Shown: positions 19,610 to 32,900 of the stretch, in pieces | Position numbering within the stretch: position 1 is the first letter of the stretch | Layout: each line of letters begins with the position of its first letter | Assembly (NCBI GenBank): GCA_963971425.1 | Contig: OZ020516.1 | Location: forward strand, 16,294,593 to 16,358,592 | Source of the DNA: Bryoerythrophyllum caledonicum | Taxonomy: Eukaryota; Streptophyta; Bryopsida; Pottiales; Pottiaceae | Direction of reading: 5' to 3' | DNA length: 64,000 bases | The notes under the pieces: generated by a model | Databases searched by the model: none | The model's input: the letters and a program-made list of their open reading frames with translations, nothing else | Told to the model about the DNA's origin: nothing | Position numbers and translations under genes: made by a program

Positions 19610-21300
19610 CACGTCCTGAATCATGTCCCAGGAGACATGTAGACATCCGAATTTACATCCCTCTGACGTACCAACGCGTGTAACACGCTATAACGCGTGG
19701 GGACATCACCAAAAACGCGAGGACATTCCTACGACAGGGACGATTTTCGGAGATTTTGGGAGGCTGGAAATGGTGCCAACTGGGCGCCACGTAGACGACA
19801 CCTAAGCGGCAAGATGACGGGCAGTGCCACATGGCCGGGAAATTCATCCTCTCCATTGGTGACGTGGCATCTGACGTGGCATGTGACGTGGACCCACGTG
19901 GCCTCTGATGTGGACCCGAGAAAGAGTGACGTGGCGTGCCACGTCAGCAGAGATTTGCGTCGTTTTTTTTTCAGATTCATGTTTGCTGGGACGTCATTGG
20001 GAACATGGCTGCGTTTTACAAAACGTCCCAGATTGACGTGGAGATGTCGACGTGGATGTCTACAGCGACGCGTACTTGCTGTGGATGTTCGTTTTGTCGA
20101 ACATTGCCATGTTGCACAGGACATGTCCATAGACATGACCAAGTTCTGAGGTACGTTGCTTATCCATGTACGTGGTTATAGAAGGTGTCATCGCGGATGT
20201 CTCATAAAATTTATGCGTGTCTGACGTGACATCTCCTGAGACATGGTATTGTTCACGGCGTGTATTTGATGATGTTTTGGAGGATACGAGACGTGTTGTA
20301 GAAGACACGAGTACTGTCTATGTGGACGTCGTTGTGAACGCGCGGATGTCTATATGTTGACGTCATAATGTTCTTTAGGACGTCTCTGAAAACATCTACT
20401 TCAAATTTATGGATGTTATGAAATACGTCGTCGTGACCCTACAATAGTCCCTGAAAACATCTGTGCGTCATGTGTGACGTGTTACCAAGACATCAACGAC
20501 GACATGTAGACGTCGCGAAAGACATCCACTCGCCATGTCATAGGTGTTACTGAAGACATCATCACGTAGATCGAGACGTGCGAGAATACATCCGCACGTC
20601 TATCTGATCCGAGAAAGAGACTGAACCCTTGAAAAGTAGACGTCTCATAAAACATCCCCATGTCGCTAAAGAAGTGCGTTCAAAGACATCATCATGATCA
20701 CCCAAACGTCCTAGAGAACATCCTATTGTCACGTTGGACGTCCTAGATGGACATCATGCATATCACATAGCCGTCCCACAAAACATTGCCTTGTCATAGA
20801 ACAATTGTTATGAAAGACATCACCATGTTCACGTAGACATCCAGAAAAACATGACCACGTTACGTCCAACGCGTTAAATGAACATGAACCTCATCACAGA
20901 GCCGATGTAGGTAACATCCCCTTGTCACGTAAGAATAATTCTGCAGAACGTCATCGTGATGACGCAGACGTCTACGCTAACATTCTAACGTCATGTCTAA
21001 CAGGGGGCATGAACATCGTCCTCAACACATACTCGTCGCAGAGAACATCCTCATGTCAATAAACAATTGTCATAAAAAACATCATCATGATTACATAGTC
21101 GTCCGGGATAACATTTCCACGCCATGGACAATGTCTTCCAGGGAACATCGAAGCATATACGTAGACGTCCCACGTAGCATACTAACGTGACCATGCATAC
21201 ATTCACTAGGATATCGCGGGCGTCCCCCCAGACATCCCCGTGTCATAATCTAGATGTCATACAATACGTCTCTTCTAACATTCAGGTAACCACGTCTTCC
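19610..21300 (+). repeat. Left subterminal repeat array of the outer EnSpm element
   Basis: Dozens of short motifs built on GACGTC, with GACATC, GATGTC, ACGTGG and ACATCC variants, occur in both orientations about every 15-40 bases (for example GTAGACGTC, AAAACATCC, GGACGTCC). In this superfamily such arrays bind the TnpA-type protein and are needed for transposition. Frames that are open across the array on both strands are artefacts of the repeat. The array continues more thinly to about 23.6 kb and inside the introns of the TnpA-like gene. Confidence 0.85.
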
Positions 21301-21859
21301 ACTGGCTCCAATGTCTTCGCAGCCTGTCGATGCTCCCATGTGTGCATCATTAATTTCCATGCTTGTCCATTGCTCCACCTATTCAACATGCCAACAATGC
21401 CTTCGGTTAAACTAGTGATAGAGTAGTATACATTATTGCATTAGTTACCAATCGCAGGACCATCATAAGATACATGGTCCAATCGTGCATGCACACATAT
21501 CCTTGATCATGAACTATTTTGACGTTCTGGAGGACTGACACTTTGGTATACATGCTACAATATGGGCCAAGACGTCCGCATAGATGTTCTACCAGACGTC
21601 GTACGCTGGCATGGAAACGTCCACGTGTTTCCACGGACGTCTTCAGAGACATCTGCAATAACGTCCTTCTTGTCCGCCTGCTTTAATCCAACTTCGACTT
21701 GTAACAGTCATCAAGATTTCAGAACTTCTAAGGTTTCGAAGAAGTCACTCACCCATTTCTTTGCAGGCCCCGTATGTCATTTATTCCTGACCGCCTCTGC
21801 TCTTGTTGAAGTCCCTACATGTACTTGTGAAATGTCAGCGAACTATACTTATGCAATGT

Positions 21860-24800
21860 CTAGGTATATTGTGGATAATACAGTTTCTGACACTCTCTCA
21901 TTGAAAAATGTACATTACTACCCACCGCATAGTTCCAAAAAGAAATATGCCTACATACAAGTCCAAATATGGAGTAGGTGTACATATTTCCAACCTTCTG
22001 AAGCGGCTTCCCCTGTTTGGACCTTTCGGCTGCCTTTGTTGCATCAACCTTTGTCACTTTGGACGCTCCCGTTGACTTCTGCGTGTCGCTCTTCCCCGGT
22101 TTTGACAATCCTACAGGCTTAGGTGTCTTTGACAATGCCTTTAGCATGTTACCTGGTTGCATTCTACGTCGTTCAGTTCCCGCAGACCCCCCCGGTGTTT
22201 CCATGTCATCCTGCACCTTGAATTCATCACAAGTTCAAAAATTTGTCAAAGCATCAACACTAGCCCTGCTATATGTAGAACAAAGAAGTTTACAAGCCCA
22301 TGTACACCCATGTTATCAACTTCATAGTAAATATGACATAGACAAGATTTGAGATATGAATGGCTTACAGTTCGTAGTGATTACCTAGACGATAACAGCA
22401 CATATATTGATCAAAATTAAACACAGCTAAATTATCACGACAACGTCGCTTGAAACATTGCTATGTTCCTAGACATATCCAACAACATCCACACAGACGC
22501 GAAGATGTTACCAAAAATGTCCACGCGTTTCCTACATGCTAGTCCAGATGTCCTGTACAATGTGATGACGTCTGAAGTTCCTCTAAGCACATCCTCGATC
22601 ACTTTACCTGCTGGGAAGGCTCTACAGACATCGGCGTATCTATGATTGCGTAAACATCATCCTCTTGAGCCTTGTCGCCTTCGTTCGGTGCTTGTGTGAA
22701 GCCAAGTGTATCTTCCCCCTCCCCGGTGCCCTCTCCTTTTGCGGCCTCAATAGAAGGGTCACCCCCTACATCCTGTCCAACCACCATTCCAACATCCTCG
22801 TGGCTGCTCCGATGTGAGACGCCAGAGTTAGCATGGATTGGCGAGGTAGGGCGCGTTGTCTCTGTGATGAGCGTGGGCGGTGGAGGTTCCTGCAAAGCCA
22901 CAAAATGGACACGCTCTAGGGGATCCGTGGATTGGGTCAGTGTTGAGTCCGCGTGCGATGTCTTCCGGGCCAAGAGCTCCCGAAACATGGCCTCCATGCC
23001 CTGTGTGGAGTCTTCAATCTTCGACTCCAGTCGCTTGTTCGAGGACTCAATCATCGCCTCCAGACGCTCGTTTGTCGCATCCATTTGTCCCTCCAACTCA
23101 ACCAAGCGGCTCTGCAAGTCTTCGAGGTCATCCTCCGCAGTACCACCTGCGCTCTCCTTGTCTTCCTGAATCCGTTCTTCGATCTCGTCTATGATCTCAG
23201 ACTCCGAGGGTTCTCGATTATGGCAAAGAGTCTCGCAGGAGGTCAAACAAAACATCGTTAGAACATGAGAAGTCAATGATAAACAACAACAACGGACCTG
23301 TACACTCAAACTCTACGACGGTCAAGACCCACTGTGGACAGACATCCGCGTTTCCCAAGACATGCATAGACGTCCTATGCAACATCCTTCACAACGACGA
23401 AGACATGTAGACGTTGTCCGAGACGTGTAGACGTCCTCCAAAACGTCCAAGGATGTCTTGACGTTATGGAAGACGTCCACGCGTTATCGAAGACGTCCAT
23501 AGACGTCTTCAGCAATGTCCCAGGCCAAACGTATAGCTTCGAATATGATTGTACAGGACATCTTCTTTGACAACATGTCGTTCTTTATAAGTAAATAAGA
23601 CAATCCAAAGCCCAACATACAGCAAAATAAAGGTGCCAAGAAGGAATTTATCATACCAGTTTTACTACAGCCGCCTCACGAAGTGAAGCCATTTTAGACT
23701 TGGACTTTGATCCCTTCCCCTTCGAGACTTTTCGCATTTTCTTTGTTGTTAGACGTGACTCCTCAGTGGCCCTCTTCTGCATGAGCCTGTTCCACTGGGC
23801 ATCGGTAACTTCAGGTGGTTTGCGCTCCTTGTTGTCGATCATCCGGTTGAGGCGAAAACGGCGGTTGATCAAAATCTTGTTCACCCTAATGCGAATGAAC
23901 TCGGGTTCGATGTTCTTCCTTTCCCCCTTCACCACCCAACCTGCAAAAACAAAAAATCATGAATGCACCGCGGTCAGTCGTCTCAAAAAACTAGAAGTAC
24001 AAGTCATCCAGATTGAGACGGTCAATCTTACAATTGCAAATGACCATGCACACTAAACAATATGTGGACAAGGCCAGCAGTGAGACAGGGTTGGACGTCC
24101 TTGGATCTCCTACATCCAAGACACATTAAGATATCATCAAAGGACGGCACAACAGTGCTGAGAACAACTTCGATCTCAAGAGACGCAACCTGCAAAGCTA
24201 AAATCCAAGAGAGACCGCAACACTTTCAATATGAAGATCATATAGAAATACCGACATCGAAGACAAAATCCTCCCAAAGGCAGGCGAAGCAAAGGAGTTG
24301 GAAGACCAACATCAGACAACAGAAATCAGACAGTACACATGGTACAACAAGGATGAGAAGAAGTGAAATGCAACCAGCACAGCATTGCAATGGAGGCGAC
24401 CTAGTCTCAAAGCACGGAGATTCAATTCATGTCAGGTACAGGCTGCAAGGCGAATGCAGCGTGATCCACAGCAGTCACCGAAAACAACTCCATGTCAAGA
24501 ACAGACTGCAAGGTGACCGAAATTATAATGAGCCTTAAAATCTGAGGTACTTTGACAGGGAATGACTGAGAGAGCAATACGCGAAGTAAGCATTCTAAAC
24601 AAATCAGGATTCAATGTTACACATATAAAGCATTCCTTTACCTTGCCACAGGCGCTTGAGAAATCGCTCCTTGGTTGCCTCATCCTGCTCAGCAAAGTTG
24701 TAACAGGGATCCAAGTTCGTAGCCAGGGCCCGCAAATCCGCCTGGAAGGCCCCCACTAACGCACCGTAAGGCTCACCTTTCTCATCAACTGTGATGGGCT

Positions 24801-27700
24801 TTTTCTCCAGGATCTTCTCGCGACCCACCGAGGCGTGCCTGTTGCTATGGCGAGGCGGTGTTGTGTCATGAAATATGTCCTCGTCTTCCACCTCCTCATC
24901 ATCTGGATCTTGTTCCTCCTCTTCGTCATCTTCGTCTTCATACCCTCTGCTGTGCAAAAGAAACCCTTGCCTATTTAAATGTTAAAAGCCCCAAGCACGT
25001 CCATTGTAGGGCGTCACGGACGTCCACAACGACGTCACGTGTAACATTATTGTGTCCTCACTGACGTCCCCGCCTGTGTCAGCGTTACAAAAGAATAATA
25101 TACAAGATCCTCACAGTTCCACTACCTTTATCCACGAGTCTTCAAAATAGAAATTCATACAGACGCCTCAGACTTCACATTGAATTCCAGTACGTACTCG
25201 AAATTGAAGATTAAAATTTACTTCATACAAAGCGTACAAAGTGGAATACAACACACAACATAAAAGGCAATAAATAACTCCAAACATTACCGACTTTGCA
25301 TTTTAAAATATTGAAATTACAAACAAGGTAAGCAACAACGACCCTTAAACCGACTGCTTTAACTATGTCATACGTTGTAAGACATCGCCGTGACTACTAG
25401 GACGTCTGCAGAGACGTCTGCATATCCTCCACCGCGTCGCCGGGGACGTCAAAAAACAAACTTCTACTTGTCAGTAAGGACTTCGGAATCAATGAATTTA
25501 AGTTCCATTGTGCAATAAAAAGCGAGAAACTGACCGGAAGTCGCGCTGCATCTCCAGCGCTTTCATCCGTAGTGTGGCCTTCTCTTTCGCTGTCAAAGCT
25601 GCTCGTGTGTCCTGGGCCCTGCCTTTCCCTTTAGAGCTACCACGCACATCAAGCTTCTGCTTTGTTCGCCGCTCAAGAACTTCTTGTGGAGCTCCATCAT
25701 CCCCATCACTTGACGGACTGTCCAGTTGCGTTGGAGGCGACTGGTTGCGCTTCTTCATTTTCCCGTGCGACTTTGGCATCCTGACCCGACGAGGTGGCCA
25801 CTCCACGAAGGCTTCCCCCTCCTTCTGCAGCAACCATCGCACACCAACAACAGAACAAGTCAACGACCGAGAGAAGAACACACAAATTGAATACAACATC
25901 CTAAACGTCTCCAATAATGATGAAACATCACTGTGGACATGCGAACGTCTCCAACAGTGCAGTAACATCCCATAATAATGAGAACATAATCAGCAAGCAT
26001 CATTACTAGTTGTAGTAAAGGATATGAGAGCACGGTCTGTCTTCCACGCCGAAGTGAAATAAAAAAAAATACTAGTACCAGCCTATACATTCGTAGACAA
26101 CGCTGAACGCAGGATAACCAACTCTCATTCTTAAGGCGGTGGGTAGAACTTCAACAAGAAAAAAATTGCTCACAGATTTTTCACATATACACTAACCACA
26201 TAATCACTCCATAACACATACGCAGTCAAGAAAATTGAATGCCCAATCAGCAAGTTCGGAGATCATCCATAAACAGCACAAGGCTTGTCTTTGACAAACA
26301 AAAAACACTAAAATCAACGAGGGTGATTTCCTGGTGATTTCCCAAACCACACCGATATTACCACCGAAACCCTCCTAACGTCGCCAACAACGCTAAGACG
26401 TCCTGCAAGACATGTTAACGTCTCCAACAGCGCAGTCACATCACAAAGAACAGGTACACATCTTCAAGAGCTTCCGGGCCCAACCTAAAACATGAAGACG
26501 TCTTAGAATACAGCAAATGAATATTTCAACCCAAACCGAGAAACATCCAATTTCGCTTAGCGTTATCGACAACAGGACCGCAACCCGGTGGACGTCTCCA
26601 ACAACGTGAAGACATCGCGCGGGACATGCTGACGTCTTCGACAGCGTGATAAAATTAACCTAAAGTAACACACATGTTCAACAGCGACCTTGCGTAGGCT
26701 GAAACACGAAGACGTTTCCTAGAGCGCCAAAGGCGAGACACCTGAAAGCCATGTAAACAACTGTCCGTGCTAAGGGTCAACAGACCCTGGACAACGTCAA
26801 CAGAGCACTCCCAGCTGTGGGCATTACCTCGGCCGACCTCCACTTTGCTCCACATCGAAATTGAAATAGACACAAGTGAAACTTTGGACAATCACAGCAC
26901 GCACAACCCCACATATCCAGACATCGACATCATGGGCTTACAAAACGTGAACCCAAAACAGACGTACCTCTTAGAAGCTCCACATCATGCACAGAGACCA
27001 CCAAAAAAAGATACTAATCTAAATTGCAGCAATTTCAACAGGATGTAAAGCGAAAGCAAAGCACGAATCAAACCCCGTTGTCACGGTGCCGAAGGTGCGG
27101 CTTCCAACTATAGTCTACAAGAATCTCCGCGCGGCCCTTCCCACGTCCAATTCCTCTCACGTCCCTCACCCGAAGTGACTCCTTCCTACAAGGTGATCTG
27201 CGGTCCTTGGCTGCACCTCCATGCAGGAAAGTGGAGCCCAAAGGTGATTCGTCGCCCCGCCCAACGCAGGCAAGTCCTCCGCCGTCGCTGGGAGTAATAC
27301 CCTCGAAGGGGGCCTATACCCGTGCAGTCTTCTACAAAGCACGTGTCGGAACGGAAGAACTGAGAACGCCGCCAAGATTTATTGTGTTTCCTAGGGTTTG
27401 CAGTGCTGTGGAGGTGGTCCATACCTTTTGCGATGTGGGGTTTGGTGTTGTCGGTGGAGCTGATTCCACTGCCTCCACGGCCTTGCTCAAGCGCTCGCTC
27501 CTCCTCACTTGAGTCGATGGAATTTGGCGTTTCTCCCTCATGTTTGCAGTTGTGGGAGACACCCTTGCAATTTGCTCTACAAAATTGTTGAAGACCTGAA
27601 GAGCGGCCTCAGTGACGTCGGACTCTCGAACCTCTGCTGGTATGGTGTCTCTCACTACGAAAACCCTAGGTTGCACTGCAAAGTGTCTACTAACTGCCAC
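21860..27700 (-). CDS. TnpA/Transposase_24-like protein of the outer EnSpm element (multi-exon)
   Basis: Exons inferred from frame and GT/AG sites: 27,700-27,425; 25,831-25,536; 24,946-24,643 (last base 24,642); 23,940-23,657; 23,231-22,608; 22,210-21,860. Joined exons read without stops. Exon 3 has an acidic stretch and ends ATKERFLKRLWQ. Exon 4 continues GWVVKGERKNIEPEFIRIRV and has FRLNRMIDNKERKPPEVTDA with QWNRLMQKR, the run typical of plant En/Spm Transposase_24 proteins. Exon 5 starts TLCHNREPSESEIIDEIEER followed by a coiled coil (LQSRLVELEGQMDATNERLE). Exon 6 is basic and Lys-rich. The likely role is binding the subterminal repeats and pairing the ends with the TNP2 transposase. Exon 1 (RRSERLSKAVEAVES) is the least certain. 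The gene is divergent from the transposase gene. Confidence 0.68.
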
Positions 27701-28800
27701 GTTCGAATTACATCACTCATGTGAAATGCACCACAATAGGGTTTCCAAAGACTCCATCCCAATGTCCTACACGCACCTTCGTTGTCCTCTTCTGTCTGTA
27801 CAATATTCATTGCACTACGTTAGACACGTGGACTAGTAATGAGTGCAGGCCGTCCCAACAAATGCGCGGCCATAAAACATCCCCGTGGACATCCCCACGT
27901 TTCTAGAGATGTCCGTGGAGACATCTCAAATGACATTCTTACGAACGCTGTAACGTCCACAAGAACATCTCTGTAGACGTAACGTGTAATATGAGAATGT
28001 CCCATGCGTTCTGTAAAGTCAACTAGGTCCGTTTGTGTACGAGAGCACCCTAGAAGAATCCATAAATTGTTGAAGAAGTTATAAAATGTATATATGTATT
28101 GTCATTTCTGTGTGAATTACGTACAGTTGGACATGTGTGCGCTATCCGAATTAGTTAATCTGCAGGAGTTCTATGTTGCCTTCATCTTTGAGCATACTGC
28201 ACTTAAATTAGGAAATGACATCCACACGTTCTCTGAGACGTCTAAGCGTTAACCGGGACGTCATAGAGAACGTCAACGTGGACGACTTAAAATTCTGTTC
28301 AGCGTCGTTAAGACAAGAGTCTTGCTTTTGAAGAGCCGAATACTGACATTATTCTGTGATGACAGGGATCCTCTCACGGCGGAACAAAGACCAAGTCAAC
28401 ACACTCTTCAGCGGTCACTGCCCTATTTGGGTGAGTACATAAACAGAACTTCCCTAACTACATAATTTTTCATACCATGCATCAGTATGTGTCCAATACC
28501 AACTTCTGTGACACCCGATGAGCTACATACCATGAAGATATACATGACTTCAATACCATTCTCCTCGTTTGTGTATTGATAGTGCTCTGTAAAACTATAG
28601 ACACTTGATTCCTAGTAAGTGTTCATAAACAATGTGCGTTATATGCAGACGTCTTGGTGGATGTCTTCGTTGATGTCTCTGCAGACATCTATAGAGACGT
28701 CAGTGAGTTCTCTGAAACGTTGTCAATGGTAAATCCGACGTCTGTAACCCCCTAGACATAGACGTGTACATGCACATCATGTTTATTGTGCTACAATTAC
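23300..28800. repeat. Interspersed GACGTC-family motifs in introns and the divergent promoter region
   Basis: Outside the exons, words such as GACGTCC, GACATC and CACGTAGACGTC recur at about 23,340-23,530, 25,000-25,100, 25,380-25,450, 26,390-26,720, 27,830-28,010, 28,210-28,280 and 28,640-28,770. They extend the subterminal family into the element interior. The cluster between the two divergent genes could let the TnpA-like protein regulate both promoters. That is inference from the known autoregulation in maize Spm. Confidence 0.6.
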
Positions 28801-28830
28801 AGGGTCATTGAGCCGTGTCGCTGCATCCCC

Positions 28831-29178
28831 ATGGCGTTGCATGAGGAGGCAGGGTCAGATGTCGAATCTGTGGGAGAGTGCGATCATCCGTATGAACCAT
28901 ATCCTTTCGAAGATTACAATGTACAGCATGTCGCGTCCTTGCAGCGGCTAGTGCTTCTACATAGCGAACACATGTATTTATACGAGCGTGGATTGATGAA
29001 CAATCAGGATTTCTTGGCTGAGACCGTGGATGATGTATACCACAAGAACATGTTCAGCATGTCATGGTTCTACGAGGATTGTTATCCCTTTGACACTTGG
29101 GAGGATGATTACGACCACTGGCTGTACGATCAAGTCTTTTTTGCTATGATCGATGGAGATGATGTACTGGCATCTTAG
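28831..29178 (+). CDS. Unassigned small acidic ORF in the outer EnSpm element
   Basis: A frame of 116 codons from the ATG at 28,831 (MALHEEAGSDVESVGECDHP), open upstream to 28,786. The product is strongly acidic and aromatic (EPYPFEDYNV, WFYEDCYPFDTWEDDYDHW). It has no domain I recognise. It sits about 760 bases before the transposase start on the same strand, between the two divergent genes. It could be an upstream exon, a separate short gene or chance. Its even composition and length make chance less likely. Confidence 0.4.
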   Translation: MALHEEAGSDVESVGECDHPYEPYPFEDYNVQHVASLQRLVLLHSEHMYLYERGLMNNQDFLAETVDDVYHKNMFSMSWFYEDCYPFDTWEDDYDHWLYDQVFFAMIDGDDVLAS

Positions 29179-29938
29179 AGGCCTCTATACTGAAGCCGGG
29201 TTCTTGGACCTATTATGTAATAAGGATGACGTTCTTTATAGACGTCTGAGTGGTAGACGCGGATGTCATTAGTAATGTTATGATGTTTCTCTGTTTATGA
29301 GGATGTCCAACTCAACGTGATGATGTTTACTACTTCATGGGTGAACGTTCGCTTTAGAGGCTTCGGTAACAGGGAGTGAAGCCATCATTGACTATGTAAA
29401 CACTTGCGAATATGTAATGTACACATTAATGACCGTTCTTCCTCCCATCCTCATTCAAAAATTCAGTTCTGTTCACTTCCGATCATTGAATGTAACGTAT
29501 CCCATCTCCTTTGTCGAAACATGAATCATCATTATGTTTTCATTGCAGAGCATGTTGCAAGTGCAGTTGGGAGCTTCTTGATTTGGAATGCGTGAATATG
29601 TCGAGCCGTCGATGGACACTTCATTTGTACTGAAGTAGTGACATTAAATAAACAACGCCATCTTCACATGCCCGGCCATCGACTACAGGCAAAAGAAGCA
29701 GTGGTGAGTGACGTACACTGGGCTGGGCGTTGGGACGTCCGATGGAATGTCCATAGGGATGCCTGTCTAAACGTCACTCCGTTCTCGAAGACATGGTCAT
29801 AGACATTGTGAAGGACATGATGACAAATCATACCACCACCTGTATAGTTAACTCCTAATATAATAGGTGATTTCACATTAGGTATGAGTTTTGAACAACA
29901 TCTCTGACATTGTATATGTGTTGCTAGCCACGTGAACC

Positions 29939-32900
29939 ATGCGTACGGGCAGGCGTTGCAGCGGCGCAAGAGTCCGGATCGATGACGACGGCCATACACT
30001 GCGTCACATCCCTCTTGTTGATCTCATACTACAAACAGAGCTACGAGTGGCAACGGAGCAGAATATAGTGTCATACCGCTGCCCTTGCCGAAATTGTCAC
30101 GGCGGTCAGCGCAGACGTATAAACGTCATTCGAGAGCACCACACGAGAGTTGGTAGACATCCTTATTTATCGTTTTCCATGATAGGTGGGGATCCTCCCG
30201 CTGGATATCCAGAGGACTTTATCTGGGTCCAGGACATTGCATATGACGATGACGTTGTAGAGCAGGCACCAAACATTGGCGCTTCTGATGTCCTGCAGGA
30301 CATCGCCGACGACATCTCCGGACGTAATCATGTTACAGAGGACGTTACTGCATTGGATGAGAATCACGACGTCCAGCGCCAGGTCATGGAGGCCCTCGAT
30401 CGTGGTGATGCACTGCATAGGGATGCAGAGGGGCAGCAACACTTGGAAGAGGACGACGACATTGATAGCGATACGGTGGATGGCCTCCAGCAATTGTATG
30501 AGGAAGCCACGACACCGCTGTATGCGGGATCCAGAACCAGCGTTGTTTCCGCTACAATCGTCATCATGAACATGTGTGTTGTTTTTGGGGTGAGCAACAC
30601 GTTCACGAGAGAGTTGCTGCGGTATTTGGCAGAGGATTTGCTCCCTGTAGGCAACAAGCTGCCCAATAGTCATTACGCCGCATCGAAGACCATTCGAAGG
30701 TTTGGATTGAACTACAACAACATCCATGCATGTCCTGATGGTTGTGTCCTCTATGAAGATGAACATGCGGAGTTGCAGACATGCCCAAAGTGTTCCAAGT
30801 CCCGATGGTTGGAGGGCACTAACTCCATCCCAGCGAAGGTGATTAGGCACTTCCCTCTCATTCCCCGCTTGAAACGGATGTGGCGATCACCAGAAATTGC
30901 GGGGATGTTGACAGGTCACACAAAGCACGTTAGTGACAACGGCGTGATGCGATCCGTGATTGACAGCCCATCATGGAAACACATCAACACGGACGTCGCG
31001 TTTGACGGCTTCGGACGTGAGGACCGCAACATGCGTCTTGCTTTAGCACTGGATGGTGTCAATCCTTTCAAGTTGAGCAACACAAATTGGTCTACGTGGC
31101 CAGTGCTGGTCTTAATCTACAATTTGGAGCCTTGGTTTGTGACGAAGAAGTTCTTCATATCCATGTGCATATTGATATCGGGGAAGCGTTCCCCAACTGC
31201 AACAAACATCGACGTGTTTGTGCGCCCGCTGTTGAAGGAGCTACACCAACTTTGGCGAGGAGTCGCCACACAGGATTTTACCCAACCCGTGGGGTCTCGA
31301 CGCTTCAATCTACGTGGATTGTTGATGTGGACCATTTCGGATTTCCCTGCATACGGCCTAATCTCAGGCCTATGCTGTAAGGGATATAAAGGATGTCCTG
31401 AATGTGGCCCGGAGACAGATGCACGGATGGTGAAGACAGGGGATATGCGTCCCGACCGTACGACACGAGGTTCGAAGATAGTGTATGGAGGAGCACGTCG
31501 GTACCTTGCTCGTCACCATCCGTACCGTAGGAACACTAGGTTCAATGGGAAGCGTGAGAACCGGACAGCGCCTCGAACCATGTCAGGTGCAGACGTCATC
31601 CATTACGCAGCGTGGCGGCAGTCATACTTAGATCTTGGTGGCAAGGAAGGATCTCCAAGTGACCCTGTGCACTACACGGGAGTCAAACGTCTTAGCGCAT
31701 TCTTTGAACTTCCGTACTGGCAGGTGAACACTTCGTATATGCTGGGTGTTGGAACAAATACCGGATGCATTGTGTCAATGTTGCTGTCATGGTAGACGTC
31801 GCAGCATTACTTGTGATGTCTATGTCGTTATGGAAGATGTTCTTGCAGACATACTTCAGGACATCCTCAGCAGCAGAGGGATGTTTCTAGAACCGCGTGG
31901 CAGTGTTCTTAGAAACGCACATGAAATATTACAAATCTAATCAACATGCATGGTTCATTCTAACAGCATCTCAAGGTTCGACACGTACTGGACGTCATGC
32001 ATTGCGAGAAGAATCTATGCGAGAACATTCTGAAGACATTGTTTGGAATGAACGATAGCCCAGGAAGTCGTCAAGATGTGGAGGACTTGAACATACGTGA
32101 GGAGATATGGCTGCAGCCTCCCCGACGCCGAGGTGACGAATACTACATGCCGCAGACACCGTACATACTTAAGCCTGAGGAGAAGCGAGAGTTTGTGCAC
32201 ATTGTTTCCAGCATCCGCACTCCCACAAACTACGTGGGCGCAATTCACAAGCGGCTGCAGGACGGAAAGCTGCAATACATGAAGACACACGACTATCATG
32301 TCCTCATGCAACAGGTATGGATACTACTCTTAAATTACCTTCAGTCAGAATACACTTATTTGTAATAGCTATAGTGCATTGCATGGGAACTGTGAATGTC
32401 TGTTTTTGAGGATTCTCTTGTATGGACCCTTTCCTGTAAGCCACGTCTTGCAAAACATGTGGACGTTGAATTGGACACAAACAAATGTTCTGCAAGACAC
32501 GATGATGTTTTCTATGACATTTCAATGTTTGGCCAGACAATGCTGATGTTTGTCGAAACATGCGCAGCGTAGGAGCCCAGAGGTGATCGCAGCCATGATT
32601 ATTTCCACCTTCTTGTGTTTTCGTTTTGAGAAGTCGAACATGATGATTGTACTACCTTTTGTAGATTCTCCCGGTGGCTGTTCGGAACTTGCTGGACGTA
32701 GAGGTGCACGTAGCTATCATCAAAATGTGTAGAGTCTTCCAGCGTATATGTGAGAAAGAGGTACGGGAAGACGCCCTCGATGCTCTCATGCGGGACGTGG
32801 TAATCGCAACATGTGTGTTGGAGAAGGAGTTTCCGCCCACATTCCTGAACGTGATGGCTCATCTTCCCGTGCATCTCGTGGAACAACTGTTCATATGCAG

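Noticed and set aside
19697..20181. Overlapping open frames of 80-150 codons on both strands at the left end of the outer element
   Set aside because: They follow the subterminal repeat array. GACGTC-type repeats remove stops by composition, and the products are repetitive without domains.
29664..30850. Minus-strand frames opposite the outer transposase (for example 30,167-30,850)
   Set aside because: They lie antisense to a well-supported TNP2 exon and have no domain.
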